A stretch of DNA of 64,000 nucleotides from Vibrio gelatinilyticus (GTDB lineage Bacteria; Pseudomonadota; Gammaproteobacteria; Enterobacterales; Vibrionaceae), in assembly GCF_022836845.1 (NCBI RefSeq), contig NZ_JAJNNZ010000008.1, positions 124,001 to 188,000 on the forward strand, read 5' to 3'. The position numbers and the translations under genes were made by a program. The notes under the pieces were generated by a model. The model made no database searches, was not told where the DNA came from, and was given only the letters and a program-made list of their open reading frames with translations. Positions 7,161 through 15,407 of this stretch are shown one piece after another (position 1 is the stretch's first letter; each line of letters begins with the position of its first letter).

Positions 7161-8114
7161 CTAGCATGTTTTAACAACTGATGTTTGATTTCGACCTGCC
7201 ATTTTTGACTGATAAAGAGCTTTATCAGCTCGTTTTAGCCAATCGATATGACTACTGTAATCTGAGTCAAATTGGCACACACCAAGGCTGATGGTGTAAC
7301 TTGCTTCATGTTCCGAGCACATCACTACCGATTGCTCAATGCGTTTTCGCAGTCTTTCGGAAAAATAAAACGCCTGTTCTGCCGTTGTCTCTTTTAAAAG
7401 CACCGCAAACTCTTCACCACCATAGCGCCCACACACGTCGTCGCCCCGCGCGGTATGAATGAGTTGCTCTGCGGCCGCTCTTATCACTTCATCACCGAAC
7501 GCATGACCAAAGTTGTCATTAACACTTTTAAAATGATCGATATCGAACATAACCAGAGTCGCTACCTGTCCCTTGGTTTTGCATTCCTGATAAACATCAA
7601 TCAGGCACCTCTCCCAATGGGTCCGGTTATATAGGCCTGTCAGCCCGTCTGTGCGCCCTATCTCGGCCAACTTTGCATTGGATCGTTTCAAAAACATCTT
7701 GCTCTTGGCAACATCCGAGACGTCTTGCAACATGATCGCAAAATGCGTGACTTCTCCGCGCGGTGATTTGAGTGGTGTAATAACCATATTCTGGTACATG
7801 TTTTCAAGCCCCTGTGAGACGGGCGAAAAATTCTGGAACTCAAAAATGACGGGCCGATCTTCCCAGTTCGAGAAGCCGCGCGTTTTCAGTATCTCTGTCG
7901 ACGCTATTTTTGCCTTCAACCATTTCACGGGTAAATTGGGGTAATGCTCAAACAAGTTCTGCCCCATGATTTTATCCGCATTAACGCCACTGTAATTTTG
8001 CATGAAACTATTCCATGCACAGACCTGGTAATCTCGGTCGATCACAATGAGCCCTGCGTCTAACGTATCAACAAGTTGCATCGTCCAATGGAAATCGGAC
8101 AAGTCAAGCGTCAT
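7161..8114 (-). CDS. PAS-GGDEF diguanylate cyclase
   Basis: The protein makes cyclic di-GMP. An N-terminal PAS sensor (about residues 10-125 of 317; DTLDAGLIVIDRDYQVCAWN is its typical opening) is followed by a GGDEF domain with GGEEF at 232-236. An RxxD inhibitory site (RGDD) lies exactly five residues upstream, so the enzyme should be active and product-inhibited. Its start is ambiguous. ATG 8114 gives MTLDLSDF. A TTG at 8121-8123 overlaps the stop of the upstream response regulator (TTGA) and has a better-spaced GGAGGG site. Either way translation is coupled to the REC-CheC gene, and the two probably act together, with the response regulator output feeding the cyclase. There are no membrane spans. 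Confidence 0.9.
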   Translation of the reverse strand: MTLDLSDFHWTMQLVDTLDAGLIVIDRDYQVCAWNSFMQNYSGVNADKIMGQNLFEHYPNLPVKWLKAKIASTEILKTRGFSNWEDRPVIFEFQNFSPVSQGLENMYQNMVITPLKSPRGEVTHFAIMLQDVSDVAKSKMFLKRSNAKLAEIGRTDGLTGLYNRTHWERCLIDVYQECKTKGQVATLVMFDIDHFKSVNDNFGHAFGDEVIRAAAEQLIHTARGDDVCGRYGGEEFAVLLKETTAEQAFYFSERLRKRIEQSVVMCSEHEASYTISLGVCQFDSDYSSHIDWLKRADKALYQSKMAGRNQTSVVKTC

Positions 8115-8119
8115 GGTCG

Positions 8120-9094
8120 TCAATAGGAGCCCTCCATCAACTGGCAAATTACATCAACCGATGGTGCGTCGAGTAACAACAAAATGTCACAACCGAGATC
8201 CATAGATTCGGCTTCGTAGGTGTATTCAATAACAAATATCTGTTCTGTGTCTTTCATTTCAGATTTCTTCGGAAAGAACTCTTCGACACGAAGTGGCTGG
8301 CGCAATGAAAATTCGATACCCAATTGATTGGATAAAGATATTAAAAAGGACGACACCAGCAAATTAACAACATTCACGATGATCTCATCATGAGAAGAGT
8401 CTGTAGTATCAAACCCTAATCGCTGCCCCACCAAAGTCACACAGTCACTGCGAACACAAACCAACGCTTCACCATGTAGGCCTCCGCCCACAAAGCGTTG
8501 AGAAACTGCACAGGTATTTTTTCGTGCCAATGAATCTTGAATGGTCATGGTGACTTCACCAAAAGTGATTTCACCGACAACGGGAACAGGAAGCTGAATA
8601 AATTCTTGTAGATGATCGGCAATCGTTGCCGCGCCAGACCCCAATGCTATATTGGCAATTTCTCTGAAGCACTCGATACTTTCCACACGTGTCAAGGAAG
8701 CTTGCTTCAGTTTAAATTGACAAAACTCAATGCCTAAATCATGAAATAATGGAATGGCCGAATTAGGATGAAGAGGCTTTTCGATAAAAGCTTTGGCTCC
8801 AAGTTCGAAACACCGCTGTTTCGCTTTATCTTGGATATCTGCTGACACCATAACAACTTTTAAGTTACTAGGTATGGGTTGAAGAGCGAGTAGCACTTCA
8901 AAACCGTCCATAACGGGCATAGTGATATCAAGAAATAAAACATCAACGTGATGCTGGCTCAATATATCAAGCGCTTGGGCACCATCATTGGCGTACAATA
9001 TTGATACATTTTGAGTCGTATCAATACAATTACCAAGAGATTTTCTCGCTATTGATGAGTCATCACATATCAGTATTCGCATGCATCCATTCAT
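8120..9094 (-). CDS. Response regulator with CheC-like phosphatase domain
   Basis: Residues 5-120 are a receiver domain with acidic pair Asp11-Asp12, phospho-acceptor Asp56 (LFLDITMP) and Lys106. Residues 135-324 look like a CheC/CheX-family phosphatase. The first active helix has an intact Glu145-x-x-Asn148 (REIANIALGSGAATIAD). The second candidate helix (DEIIVNVVNLLVSSF, 236-250) has Asn where the catalytic Glu would be, so it is probably dead. CheC-type domains remove phosphate from CheY-like receivers, so this protein may regulate a partner or itself. It overlaps the downstream diguanylate cyclase by a few bases. Translation could start at Met1 (9094) or Met5 (9082); neither has a strong ribosome site. 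Confidence 0.85.
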   Translation of the reverse strand: MNGCMRILICDDSSIARKSLGNCIDTTQNVSILYANDGAQALDILSQHHVDVLFLDITMPVMDGFEVLLALQPIPSNLKVVMVSADIQDKAKQRCFELGAKAFIEKPLHPNSAIPLFHDLGIEFCQFKLKQASLTRVESIECFREIANIALGSGAATIADHLQEFIQLPVPVVGEITFGEVTMTIQDSLARKNTCAVSQRFVGGGLHGEALVCVRSDCVTLVGQRLGFDTTDSSHDEIIVNVVNLLVSSFLISLSNQLGIEFSLRQPLRVEEFFPKKSEMKDTEQIFVIEYTYEAESMDLGCDILLLLDAPSVDVICQLMEGSY

Positions 9095-9306
9095 TATTGT
9101 TATATTTGTAACAATTTATAATAAACAGAATTTACGTCTAATTACCATTACTATTTTGAATGAACATCACAGATTTGACGCCCTTCACGCTAAGTAGAGA
9201 CGATAAGTATAATTATGCTAAGCGCACAACAAAGAAATTCATAACATAGAGATGAAAACGCGCAAAAAATTTAACAACTAACTGAAAGTTAATCGAATTT
9301 AGCCAG

Positions 9307-9558
9307 TTAGAACAATTCTTGTTGACCATTAATGTCAGCTTGCTCTTCGATACTCTGCTGCAGTCTTTCCTTTTTCATTTTCCGATAGTAGCGTTGCTTG
9401 CACAGCTTTATGATATGAAGTTGCTGTGCTGAGGTATAGGATAACCAATTAAAGCGTTCTTCCCTTTTGCGCATGCAACCTTGACAATACCCGCGATTGT
9501 CTACTGTGCATACGCCGACGCAGGGGCTGGGTACTTGAAAAAACTCGAGTTGTTCCAT
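9307..9558 (-). CDS. DUF1289 family small cysteine-rich protein
   Basis: This is an 83-residue protein whose core, SPCVGVCTVDNRGYCQGC followed by RKREERFNW, is the DUF1289 signature. Four cysteines (about 13, 17, 26 and 29) may bind metal or an Fe-S cluster. The C-terminal half is basic and then Gln-rich (YYRKMKKERLQQ). DUF1289 proteins are widespread in proteobacteria and have no firm function. The gene stands alone, with 212 bp of apparently non-coding sequence between it and the response regulator. Confidence 0.8.
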   Translation of the reverse strand: MEQLEFFQVPSPCVGVCTVDNRGYCQGCMRKREERFNWLSYTSAQQLHIIKLCKQRYYRKMKKERLQQSIEEQADINGQQELF

Positions 9559-9766
9559 CTTTTCCCTCTGTTGAACTAACTATTAGAAGAATAGTCATAA
9601 AGCAAGATGAGGTACATAGTCTCGCGATTAAAGATCTGAATACGAATCCATGACTTCGAAATTCAGTATTGAAAGTCCACTATACTAAAGCTAACCTACT
9701 GCTGACAAAAAACAGTGTTTTATTAAATATGCTTATTCAATATCACACCTACTTGGAGCCAACTAA

Positions 9767-10225
9767 ATGAAGATTAACAAAAAAGCGCTACTCGCTGCTG
9801 TTGTACTGCCCGTTTTGATCACAGCTTGTTCAGCGCAGAATTCTAATTCGGAAAAGAGCGTACAAGTTATCACACCGCAAGATCTTCAACATCACAACTG
9901 GAACTTAGCAAAAATTGATGGACAAATGATCTCTGTTGAAGACAAGAGCCAAACGCCTCGTTTGGAAGTCGGAGAGAATATGACCGTGAACGGTAACGCG
10001 GGCTGCAACAATTACTTTGGCCAGGGTGAACTTGAAGACGGTAAGTTCCGTGTCAAACAAATGGGCATGACAATGAAAATGTGTGGCGATGATGCCATGA
10101 ACATTGAAATGTCTATGTCTAAGACACTATCCGATTGGAGCGAAATGACACTGACTAAAGAGTCATTAGTTTTAAAGGGTTCTGAGCATACTTTGACCTT
10201 CAAGCTCAGAGACTGGGTAAACTAA
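9767..10225 (+). CDS. META-domain (HslJ-like) lipoprotein
   Basis: A signal peptide with lipobox LITAC (Cys at about 21) predicts an outer-membrane or periplasmic lipoprotein. The mature part carries one META domain: HHNWNLAKIDG, TVNGNAGCNNYFGQ, then QMGMTMKMCGDDAMNIE and a closing TLTFKL strand. The GNAGCNNYFG and TMKMC segments place conserved cysteines as in HslJ. HslJ is linked to heat shock and novobiocin resistance in E. coli, but the biochemical role of the domain is unknown. Length is 152 aa, normal for a single-domain member. The gene is monocistronic. Confidence 0.85.
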   Translation: MKINKKALLAAVVLPVLITACSAQNSNSEKSVQVITPQDLQHHNWNLAKIDGQMISVEDKSQTPRLEVGENMTVNGNAGCNNYFGQGELEDGKFRVKQMGMTMKMCGDDAMNIEMSMSKTLSDWSEMTLTKESLVLKGSEHTLTFKLRDWVN

Positions 10226-10260
10226 ATATCCACGTCTTTGTTAAGTAGAATCGAATAGAA

Positions 10261-10291
10261 AAACCCTAGCTGCATGTTGTCGCTAGGGTTC
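10261..10291 (-). terminator. Bidirectional hairpin terminator
   Basis: AACCCTAGC (10262-10270) pairs with GCTAGGGTT (10282-10290). Read on the minus strand it is followed by TTT after the stem and serves the methyltransferase gene. It may also end the META lipoprotein transcript from the other side. Confidence 0.75.
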
Positions 10292-10298
10292 ATTCTAT

Positions 10299-11258
10299 CT
10301 ATTGGAAAATCATCACTTTCAAGCTCGCGCTTTCATCCACATCAATAAACTCAGGTGGATTATCTAAACGGTATTGAAACTCTAGTGCCGGCGCTTCTAG
10401 CTGCATACTTTCGATAAGAAAGTCAGGAGAAACTGTTGGGGAGTTAACACACGCCATAACAACCCCATCTTCGTTTAATAACTCAGGCAGACGCTTTAGT
10501 ATCTTTTTGTAGTCTTTGGTTAAGGCAAAGCTTCCCTTCTGAAACGATGGCGGATCAATAATCACCATGTCATAAGGCCCACCCTTTTTAATTTTGCCCC
10601 AAGAGCGAAAGATATCATGCCCTAAGAAGGACACTTTCGATAAATCATGTTGATTAAGGCGGTGGTTATCGCGACCTTTATTGAGCGATGAACGCGACAT
10701 ATCAACATTCATAACACCGCAGGCCCCTGCTTGAATTGCTGCCACGGAAAAACCACAGGTGTAGGCAAATAGGTTTAACACCTTCTTACCCTGAGCTCTT
10801 TGTTGTACCCAATTTCGACCAAGACGCATATCCAGAAACAAACCAAAGTTCTGATTTCGACCAATATCAAGTTGATACTGACAACCAGACTCTATCACTA
10901 CAGGTCGGGAATCTAATTCCCCATAGAGAACCTCTGTAGGAGCGCCTTCTTGATAGCGATGCTGTATCGCAATACATGAGCCACTGCGCTTTTGCCAGAG
11001 TTCCGATTGAGCCAATGCATCTAAACCCACTTTTAGAGTTTGCAGAAACTCGTCATCAACACTCTTAAACACATTGACGATCATTTGGCCTTGCACCCAG
11101 TCGCAAGTGATCTGCTCAAGTCCCGGCCAGTGCTTTCCTCTGCCGTGAAAAAGACGGCGAATTTCATTGGGGATACTGGTCAACTGTTGAGTTACTTCTT
11201 CAAAAAATACGGGTAACTCGCTGGCTAGCATTTCGCTTATTACTTGATTTTCGGCCAT
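10299..11258 (-). CDS. Class I SAM-dependent methyltransferase, RlmI-like (PF10672 type)
   Basis: This is probably an RNA (rRNA) cytosine methyltransferase. The SAM-binding loop VLNLFAYTCGFSVAA and the catalytic-region motif IIDPPSFQKG are those of the RlmI/RlmK group. The protein lacks the N-terminal PUA domain of full RlmI and has a different, roughly 100-residue N-terminal region. Translation starts at ATG 11256-11258 with GGAG six bases upstream (319 aa); an earlier in-frame start at 11270 lacks a ribosome site. The gene overlaps the upstream pseudouridine synthase by 19 bp, so the two RNA modification genes are translationally coupled. The substrate cannot be assigned from sequence. Confidence 0.85.
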   Translation of the reverse strand: MAENQVISEMLASELPVFFEEVTQQLTSIPNEIRRLFHGRGKHWPGLEQITCDWVQGQMIVNVFKSVDDEFLQTLKVGLDALAQSELWQKRSGSCIAIQHRYQEGAPTEVLYGELDSRPVVIESGCQYQLDIGRNQNFGLFLDMRLGRNWVQQRAQGKKVLNLFAYTCGFSVAAIQAGACGVMNVDMSRSSLNKGRDNHRLNQHDLSKVSFLGHDIFRSWGKIKKGGPYDMVIIDPPSFQKGSFALTKDYKKILKRLPELLNEDGVVMACVNSPTVSPDFLIESMQLEAPALEFQYRLDNPPEFIDVDESASLKVMIFQ

Positions 11259-11932
11259 TGTAGACTCCAAGGTTCACTCCACTGATTAATATTTTCGCTC
11301 ACTACTGGCTCTGTCCATTTACTACCACAAGCAGCAAATTCTCGAGGATCGCAGGTAAATTCAAATGACTCTTCATTAAATCCAAAACGCAACGCAAACG
11401 CATGCAAATAACCTCTGTCGGCATCGCTACTTGGATTGTAAATAGGGTCCCCAATTATCGGAGAACCTATAGACTTTAACGCGACTCGAATTTGATGGGT
11501 TTTACCTGTATGAGGTCGGCATAAAAAGAGTCGTTCACCCGGCTTCGCCGACAAAGAAAAAAACTGGGTGATTGCCGGATTCACCTTCGATGGCAATAAT
11601 TTCCAGGAAGCTCGTCGAGACCGTTCCATATCCCCCTCGATTAAACCTTGTTTCTTTTTAGGTTTCTTAGCTCCGAGCGCGAGGTAGTACTTCTCTATTT
11701 TTTTGTGAGCAAAAAGCTGGGATAGCACACTGGCTGCCTGGTTACTTTTGGCCAGCAATAGCAAACCTGATGTCATCTTGTCGAGTCGATGCACCAGATA
11801 GAGTTTTTCACATTGCAATGCTTTGGCAACATCGTGTACCAGCATTGTATCACCATCATCTTTATGTACGCTGACATTAGGGTGTTTGTTGATCACCACA
11901 AAGTCATCACACGCGTATACGAGATCGAACAT
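11240..11932 (-). CDS. RluA-family RNA pseudouridine synthase
   Basis: This enzyme isomerises uridine to pseudouridine in rRNA or tRNA. The catalytic motif HRLDKMTSGLLLLAKS, with its invariant Asp, is followed by KIEKYYLAL and the RNA-binding block RPHTGKTHQIRVALKSIGSPIIGDPIY. No S4 domain is present, which fits the short (about 230 aa) RluA-like subgroup, possibly TIGR01621. I start at ATG 11930-11932 (MFDLVYACDD), because the longer in-frame start at 11974 falls in the tail of the preceding terminator hairpin. The target uridine cannot be named from this. Confidence 0.87.
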   Translation of the reverse strand: MFDLVYACDDFVVINKHPNVSVHKDDGDTMLVHDVAKALQCEKLYLVHRLDKMTSGLLLLAKSNQAASVLSQLFAHKKIEKYYLALGAKKPKKKQGLIEGDMERSRRASWKLLPSKVNPAITQFFSLSAKPGERLFLCRPHTGKTHQIRVALKSIGSPIIGDPIYNPSSDADRGYLHAFALRFGFNEESFEFTCDPREFAACGSKWTEPVVSENINQWSEPWSLQWPKIK

Positions 11933-11976
11933 AAATCGTTTACAGTCCGTTAAATAATGTCGTCGATGATACACAA

Positions 11977-11998
11977 AAGCTGCCTAAAAGGCAGCTTT
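11977..11998 (-). terminator. Hairpin terminator after the NSS transporter gene
   Basis: AAAGCTGCC pairs with GGCAGCTTT around a 4-nt loop, followed on the minus strand by TTGTGT. The T-run is short, so read-through into the pseudouridine synthase gene is possible. Confidence 0.6.
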
Positions 11999-12002
11999 CA
12001 CA

Positions 12003-13346
12003 TCAGAGCTGTGGATACAGGAACACGGTCAAAACGGCAATTGGACAGACAAATTTAACGTACCATGGCCAAATCTTCCAAAACCACCCTTGTTCAATGT
12101 CCGGGTTGCCTTGTTTTATTTCTTCTAGCTGTTTGTTTCTATGCCAGATCCATCCGATGACAATTGCCCACACGACGCCTAGCAGAGGTTGCATATACAT
12201 TGTTGAAATCGTTGCGACCAGATCAAACAGGCTAGAGAAGTTCACAACGATAATAACGCTAAGAATCAAAATGGCCAGACCAAGAATTTTAGCTGCTTTC
12301 TCACGTCGTATATTCAGCTCTTCATGCAAACACGCCACAGGCACTTCTAGCATAGCAATTGACGAGGTCAACGCCGCGATAACCATGAGTGCAAAAAACG
12401 CCAACCCAATAACTTCGCCAATGGGCCCCATCGTATCAAACAGGCTCGGCAGTACCGTAAATACCAGGTTACCCGAACTAATCAGCTCACCAACCTCATT
12501 AAAGATCTGCACCCCATTGTGCTTAGCAACAAACATCGCTGGCAAAATCAACAATCCTGCCGATAACGCAACACCAGTGTCAATAACTGCGACCTGGCCC
12601 GCCGTTCGCACAATATTAATGTCCTTTTTTAGATACGAGCCATATACCATCATCGCCCCAACCCCTAATGACAGAGAGAAGAAAGCCTGACCCATAGCGT
12701 TGACGACCAGCCCGGCATTGACATGACTCCAATCAGGGATCAAATACATTTCCAGGCCTTCAATAGCTCCCTCTTGAGTGAAAATATATCCAATCAAGAC
12801 TGCGAAGAGAACAAACAGCAGAGGCATTAAGCGTGTAGACCACTTCTCAATGCCATTCGCCACCCCTTTTTGAACCACATAAACGGTCAAGCCCATAAAA
12901 AGAACCGTTAGCACAAGGTTTCTCGCCACACCGTATGTTTCGAGCCACTCGGCAAAACCCTTGAGCCCTACTAGCTCCATAACGGGCGCTGCGCCAAATC
13001 CAATGAGCCATCCAGCCAATATGGCGTAGAAGCTAAGAATGAGCGACGCTGCTAACATTGCAATGCTGCCAAATACGATAGCCAACGCCTGATTTCTAAC
13101 CCAGATCTTTTTTAGCGATGCTATAGGATTTGATTGGCCATATCGACCAATAGTTAATTCAGCCACCAACATCGGAAACGCTAGCAAAACCATCATCAGC
13201 AGGTACATAACCAAAAACGCAGCACCGCCATTACTTGCAGTTTGCGTCGGAAAGCCCCAAACATTACCTAACCCAACAGCCGAGCCAGCGGCTGCCATGA
13301 TGAATCCTATCCTTGAAGAAAATTGTCCCCTCGAACTACTTGCCAT
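12003..13346 (-). CDS. Sodium-dependent symporter of the NSS/SNF family
   Basis: This inner-membrane Na+-coupled symporter, probably for an amino acid, belongs to the LeuT-like neurotransmitter:sodium symporter family. The first span carries the family signature RIGFIMAAAGSAVGLGNVWG, which holds the Na+ and substrate sites. GLGNVW is intact, and GGAAFLVMYLLM follows as in bacterial members. Length is 447 aa with about eleven spans, the usual size for the shorter bacterial NSS proteins. The C-terminus ends with an aromatic WFWKIWPWYVKF segment and a final span. There are no neighbouring catabolic genes to suggest a substrate. Confidence 0.9.
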   Translation of the reverse strand: MASSSRGQFSSRIGFIMAAAGSAVGLGNVWGFPTQTASNGGAAFLVMYLLMMVLLAFPMLVAELTIGRYGQSNPIASLKKIWVRNQALAIVFGSIAMLAASLILSFYAILAGWLIGFGAAPVMELVGLKGFAEWLETYGVARNLVLTVLFMGLTVYVVQKGVANGIEKWSTRLMPLLFVLFAVLIGYIFTQEGAIEGLEMYLIPDWSHVNAGLVVNAMGQAFFSLSLGVGAMMVYGSYLKKDINIVRTAGQVAVIDTGVALSAGLLILPAMFVAKHNGVQIFNEVGELISSGNLVFTVLPSLFDTMGPIGEVIGLAFFALMVIAALTSSIAMLEVPVACLHEELNIRREKAAKILGLAILILSVIIVVNFSSLFDLVATISTMYMQPLLGVVWAIVIGWIWHRNKQLEEIKQGNPDIEQGWFWKIWPWYVKFVCPIAVLTVFLYPQL

Positions 13347-13722
13347 GATTTTATTACCAGTATTTCTATTGAATTAATGCTGCCAGAACAGGTGTGCAAT
13401 AAACTTTACACCTCACGCACAGGCAGATAACTTTAAGTTAGTGGTAAGTAAAACAGCTTCACTGTAGGATTGAAAGCCCCAGCGCTATATTAGTCCAATT
13501 TTCACATTAACTTTAAAATAACACCCCACCATTGCAACCAAACATCAAAACTATTAACCAACAATAACATTGCGAGCACAACAATCACCCGCCGCATAGC
13601 TTATATAACGGTTTGATTTATCCTTTGTAACGTATGAAATTGCGTTAACATTCGCCCTTGTATTCCAAAACTCTCTTTTAAACATTATTATCTTAATAAC
13701 TTCTTTTGATTAATTGGACTCT
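13347..13722. other. Divergent intergenic region between NSS transporter and cls
   Basis: This is a 376-bp AT-rich stretch with no credible gene. It must hold the promoters of both divergent genes. The only clear structure is a dyad, AGGTGT and ACACCT (13389-13412) around a 12-nt loop, about 45 bp upstream of the NSS start. I see no strong operator consensus. Confidence 0.4.
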
Positions 13723-15177
13723 ATGGACAAGGTCTATCATTTTCTTACATTAGCTGGACTTGCCGTCTATTGGTTGCTTGTCGCTGGTGTAACCATACGG
13801 GTCGTGCTTAAAAGACGCTCTGTGAGTGTTTCGCTCGCCTGGCTAATGGTTATTTACATCATTCCTGTCGTAGGCGTTATCTGCTACTTCATGTTTGGTG
13901 AGTTAAATCTTGGCAGAAAAAGAGCCGATCGAGCTAAAGATATGTTCCAGCCATTTGGTAATTGGTTCCATAAGCTAAATGACTGCACAGCCCATGTCCC
14001 CGATCAGTTAGGGATCCATATTTCCAAAATTGACTATTTGTGTAATAACCGAATTGGGATCCCTGCCCTATGCGGAAACACGTTAGATCTTCAAACTACA
14101 CCCGAACAGATTTTACGTTCCGTGATTCAAGACATCGAAGAAGCGCAACATTCAATCAGAATGGTATTTTATATTTGGTATCCCGGTGGTTTAGCTGATT
14201 CTGTGGCGTCTGCCCTAATTCATGCATCTAAGAGAGGAGTAGATGTAAAAGTCTTACTCGATTCGGCCGGCAGCAATACTTTCTTTCGCAGCCACTGGGC
14301 TAAAATGCTCAAGGATAATGGCGTCTCGCTAGTCGAGGGCTTAGAGGTCAGTCCCTGGCGTATTTTTCTTCGTAGACTCGACCTTCGCCAGCACCGAAAA
14401 ATCATTGTTATTGATGACGATATAGCCTATACCGGTTCAATGAATATGGTTGACCCTGCGTACTTCAAGCAGGGTTCAGGAGTGGGACAATGGATCGACA
14501 TCATGGTTAGAGTGACGGGGCCAACGGTTAATGTTCTGTCTGCAATACATTGCTGGGATTGGGAAGTCGAAACTGGAGAGCGCTCATTCCCAGTACAACC
14601 TGAATGTGAGATAGAGATCCCTATTGACTCCAAACCCATCCAGGTGGTGCCTTCTGGCCCCGGAATGCCTGAACACTTGATTTATCAAGTCCTGACCCTT
14701 GCAATGCACCAAGCTAATCATTCAGTAACAATCACAACGCCTTATTTTGTTCCTAGCGCCGATTTGCTTGAAACCATCAAAATGACCGCGCAAAGAGGCG
14801 TGAAGGTGGAATTGATCATCCCACAAAAAAATGACTCGTTAATGGTGAAATGGGCGTCGCGTGCGTTCTACACTGAATTAATGGAAGCTGGCGTACAAAT
14901 TCATGAGTTCTACGGGGGGTTACTGCACACTAAGTCGGTTGTGATTGATGAACTGTTTTGTCTTGTCGGTACAGTCAATATTGATATGCGCAGTCTATGG
15001 CTAAACTTTGAACTGACCTTAGCAGTGGAAGATCCTGTTTTCACAAAGGAAATGTACTCATTACAAAAAAATTATATGGCACAATCCGATACAGTTGATA
15101 TGGAAACTTGGCACAGGCGAAGCCTATATAATCGCTTTTTTGAGCGTATTTTCTATTTGTTCAACCCGTTACTGTAA
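13723..15177 (+). CDS. cls: Cardiolipin synthase, ClsA type
   Basis: This enzyme condenses phosphatidylglycerol to cardiolipin at the inner membrane. Two N-terminal membrane spans (about 5-60) precede two phospholipase-D HKD motifs: HRKIIVIDDDIAYTGSMN (His about 224) and HTKSVVIDELFCLVGTVN (His about 402). Both are complete, including the downstream Asp and Gly-Ser/Thr. ATG 13723 is preferred; an in-frame TTG three codons earlier adds nothing. The product is 484 aa, close to E. coli ClsA. The gene is monocistronic with a strong terminator. The double-HKD architecture plus N-terminal spans points to ClsA rather than ClsB. Confidence 0.93.
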   Translation: MDKVYHFLTLAGLAVYWLLVAGVTIRVVLKRRSVSVSLAWLMVIYIIPVVGVICYFMFGELNLGRKRADRAKDMFQPFGNWFHKLNDCTAHVPDQLGIHISKIDYLCNNRIGIPALCGNTLDLQTTPEQILRSVIQDIEEAQHSIRMVFYIWYPGGLADSVASALIHASKRGVDVKVLLDSAGSNTFFRSHWAKMLKDNGVSLVEGLEVSPWRIFLRRLDLRQHRKIIVIDDDIAYTGSMNMVDPAYFKQGSGVGQWIDIMVRVTGPTVNVLSAIHCWDWEVETGERSFPVQPECEIEIPIDSKPIQVVPSGPGMPEHLIYQVLTLAMHQANHSVTITTPYFVPSADLLETIKMTAQRGVKVELIIPQKNDSLMVKWASRAFYTELMEAGVQIHEFYGGLLHTKSVVIDELFCLVGTVNIDMRSLWLNFELTLAVEDPVFTKEMYSLQKNYMAQSDTVDMETWHRRSLYNRFFERIFYLFNPLL

Positions 15178-15201
15178 GATACGCACTCTATAATTCGATA
15201 T

Positions 15202-15235
15202 GGTAAAAAGAGAGCTAGTTTGCTCTCTTTTTACC
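15202..15235. terminator. Strong terminator after cls
   Basis: A 14-bp perfect stem, GGTAAAAAGAGAGC (15202-15215) with GCTCTCTTTTTACC (15222-15235), has a 6-nt loop. The A/T-rich ends give U-tracts on both strands. Confidence 0.85.
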
Positions 15236-15407
15236 AATTTTAACGATTCTAACGCGTGTAACCAAATACCACTGATACTCCACAAGCGCTTCAAGTAGCA
15301 CGTAATACTTTATTCTTTATAACAAGTTACCTCTAGTTCTTGAAACTCATCTCTCTTCATGGTTTATTGCACTAAGCAATCCAAAACATTAAGGACAGGG
15401 AATCGCA

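Noticed and set aside
12097..12690. 197-codon open frame opposite the NSS transporter gene
   Set aside because: It is the antisense of a hydrophobic membrane protein, which often gives long open frames. There is no start signal or family resemblance.
13389..13412. AGGTGT/ACACCT dyad as a terminator
   Set aside because: The 12-nt loop, short stem and lack of a T-run make it a poor terminator. It lies in a promoter region and may be incidental.
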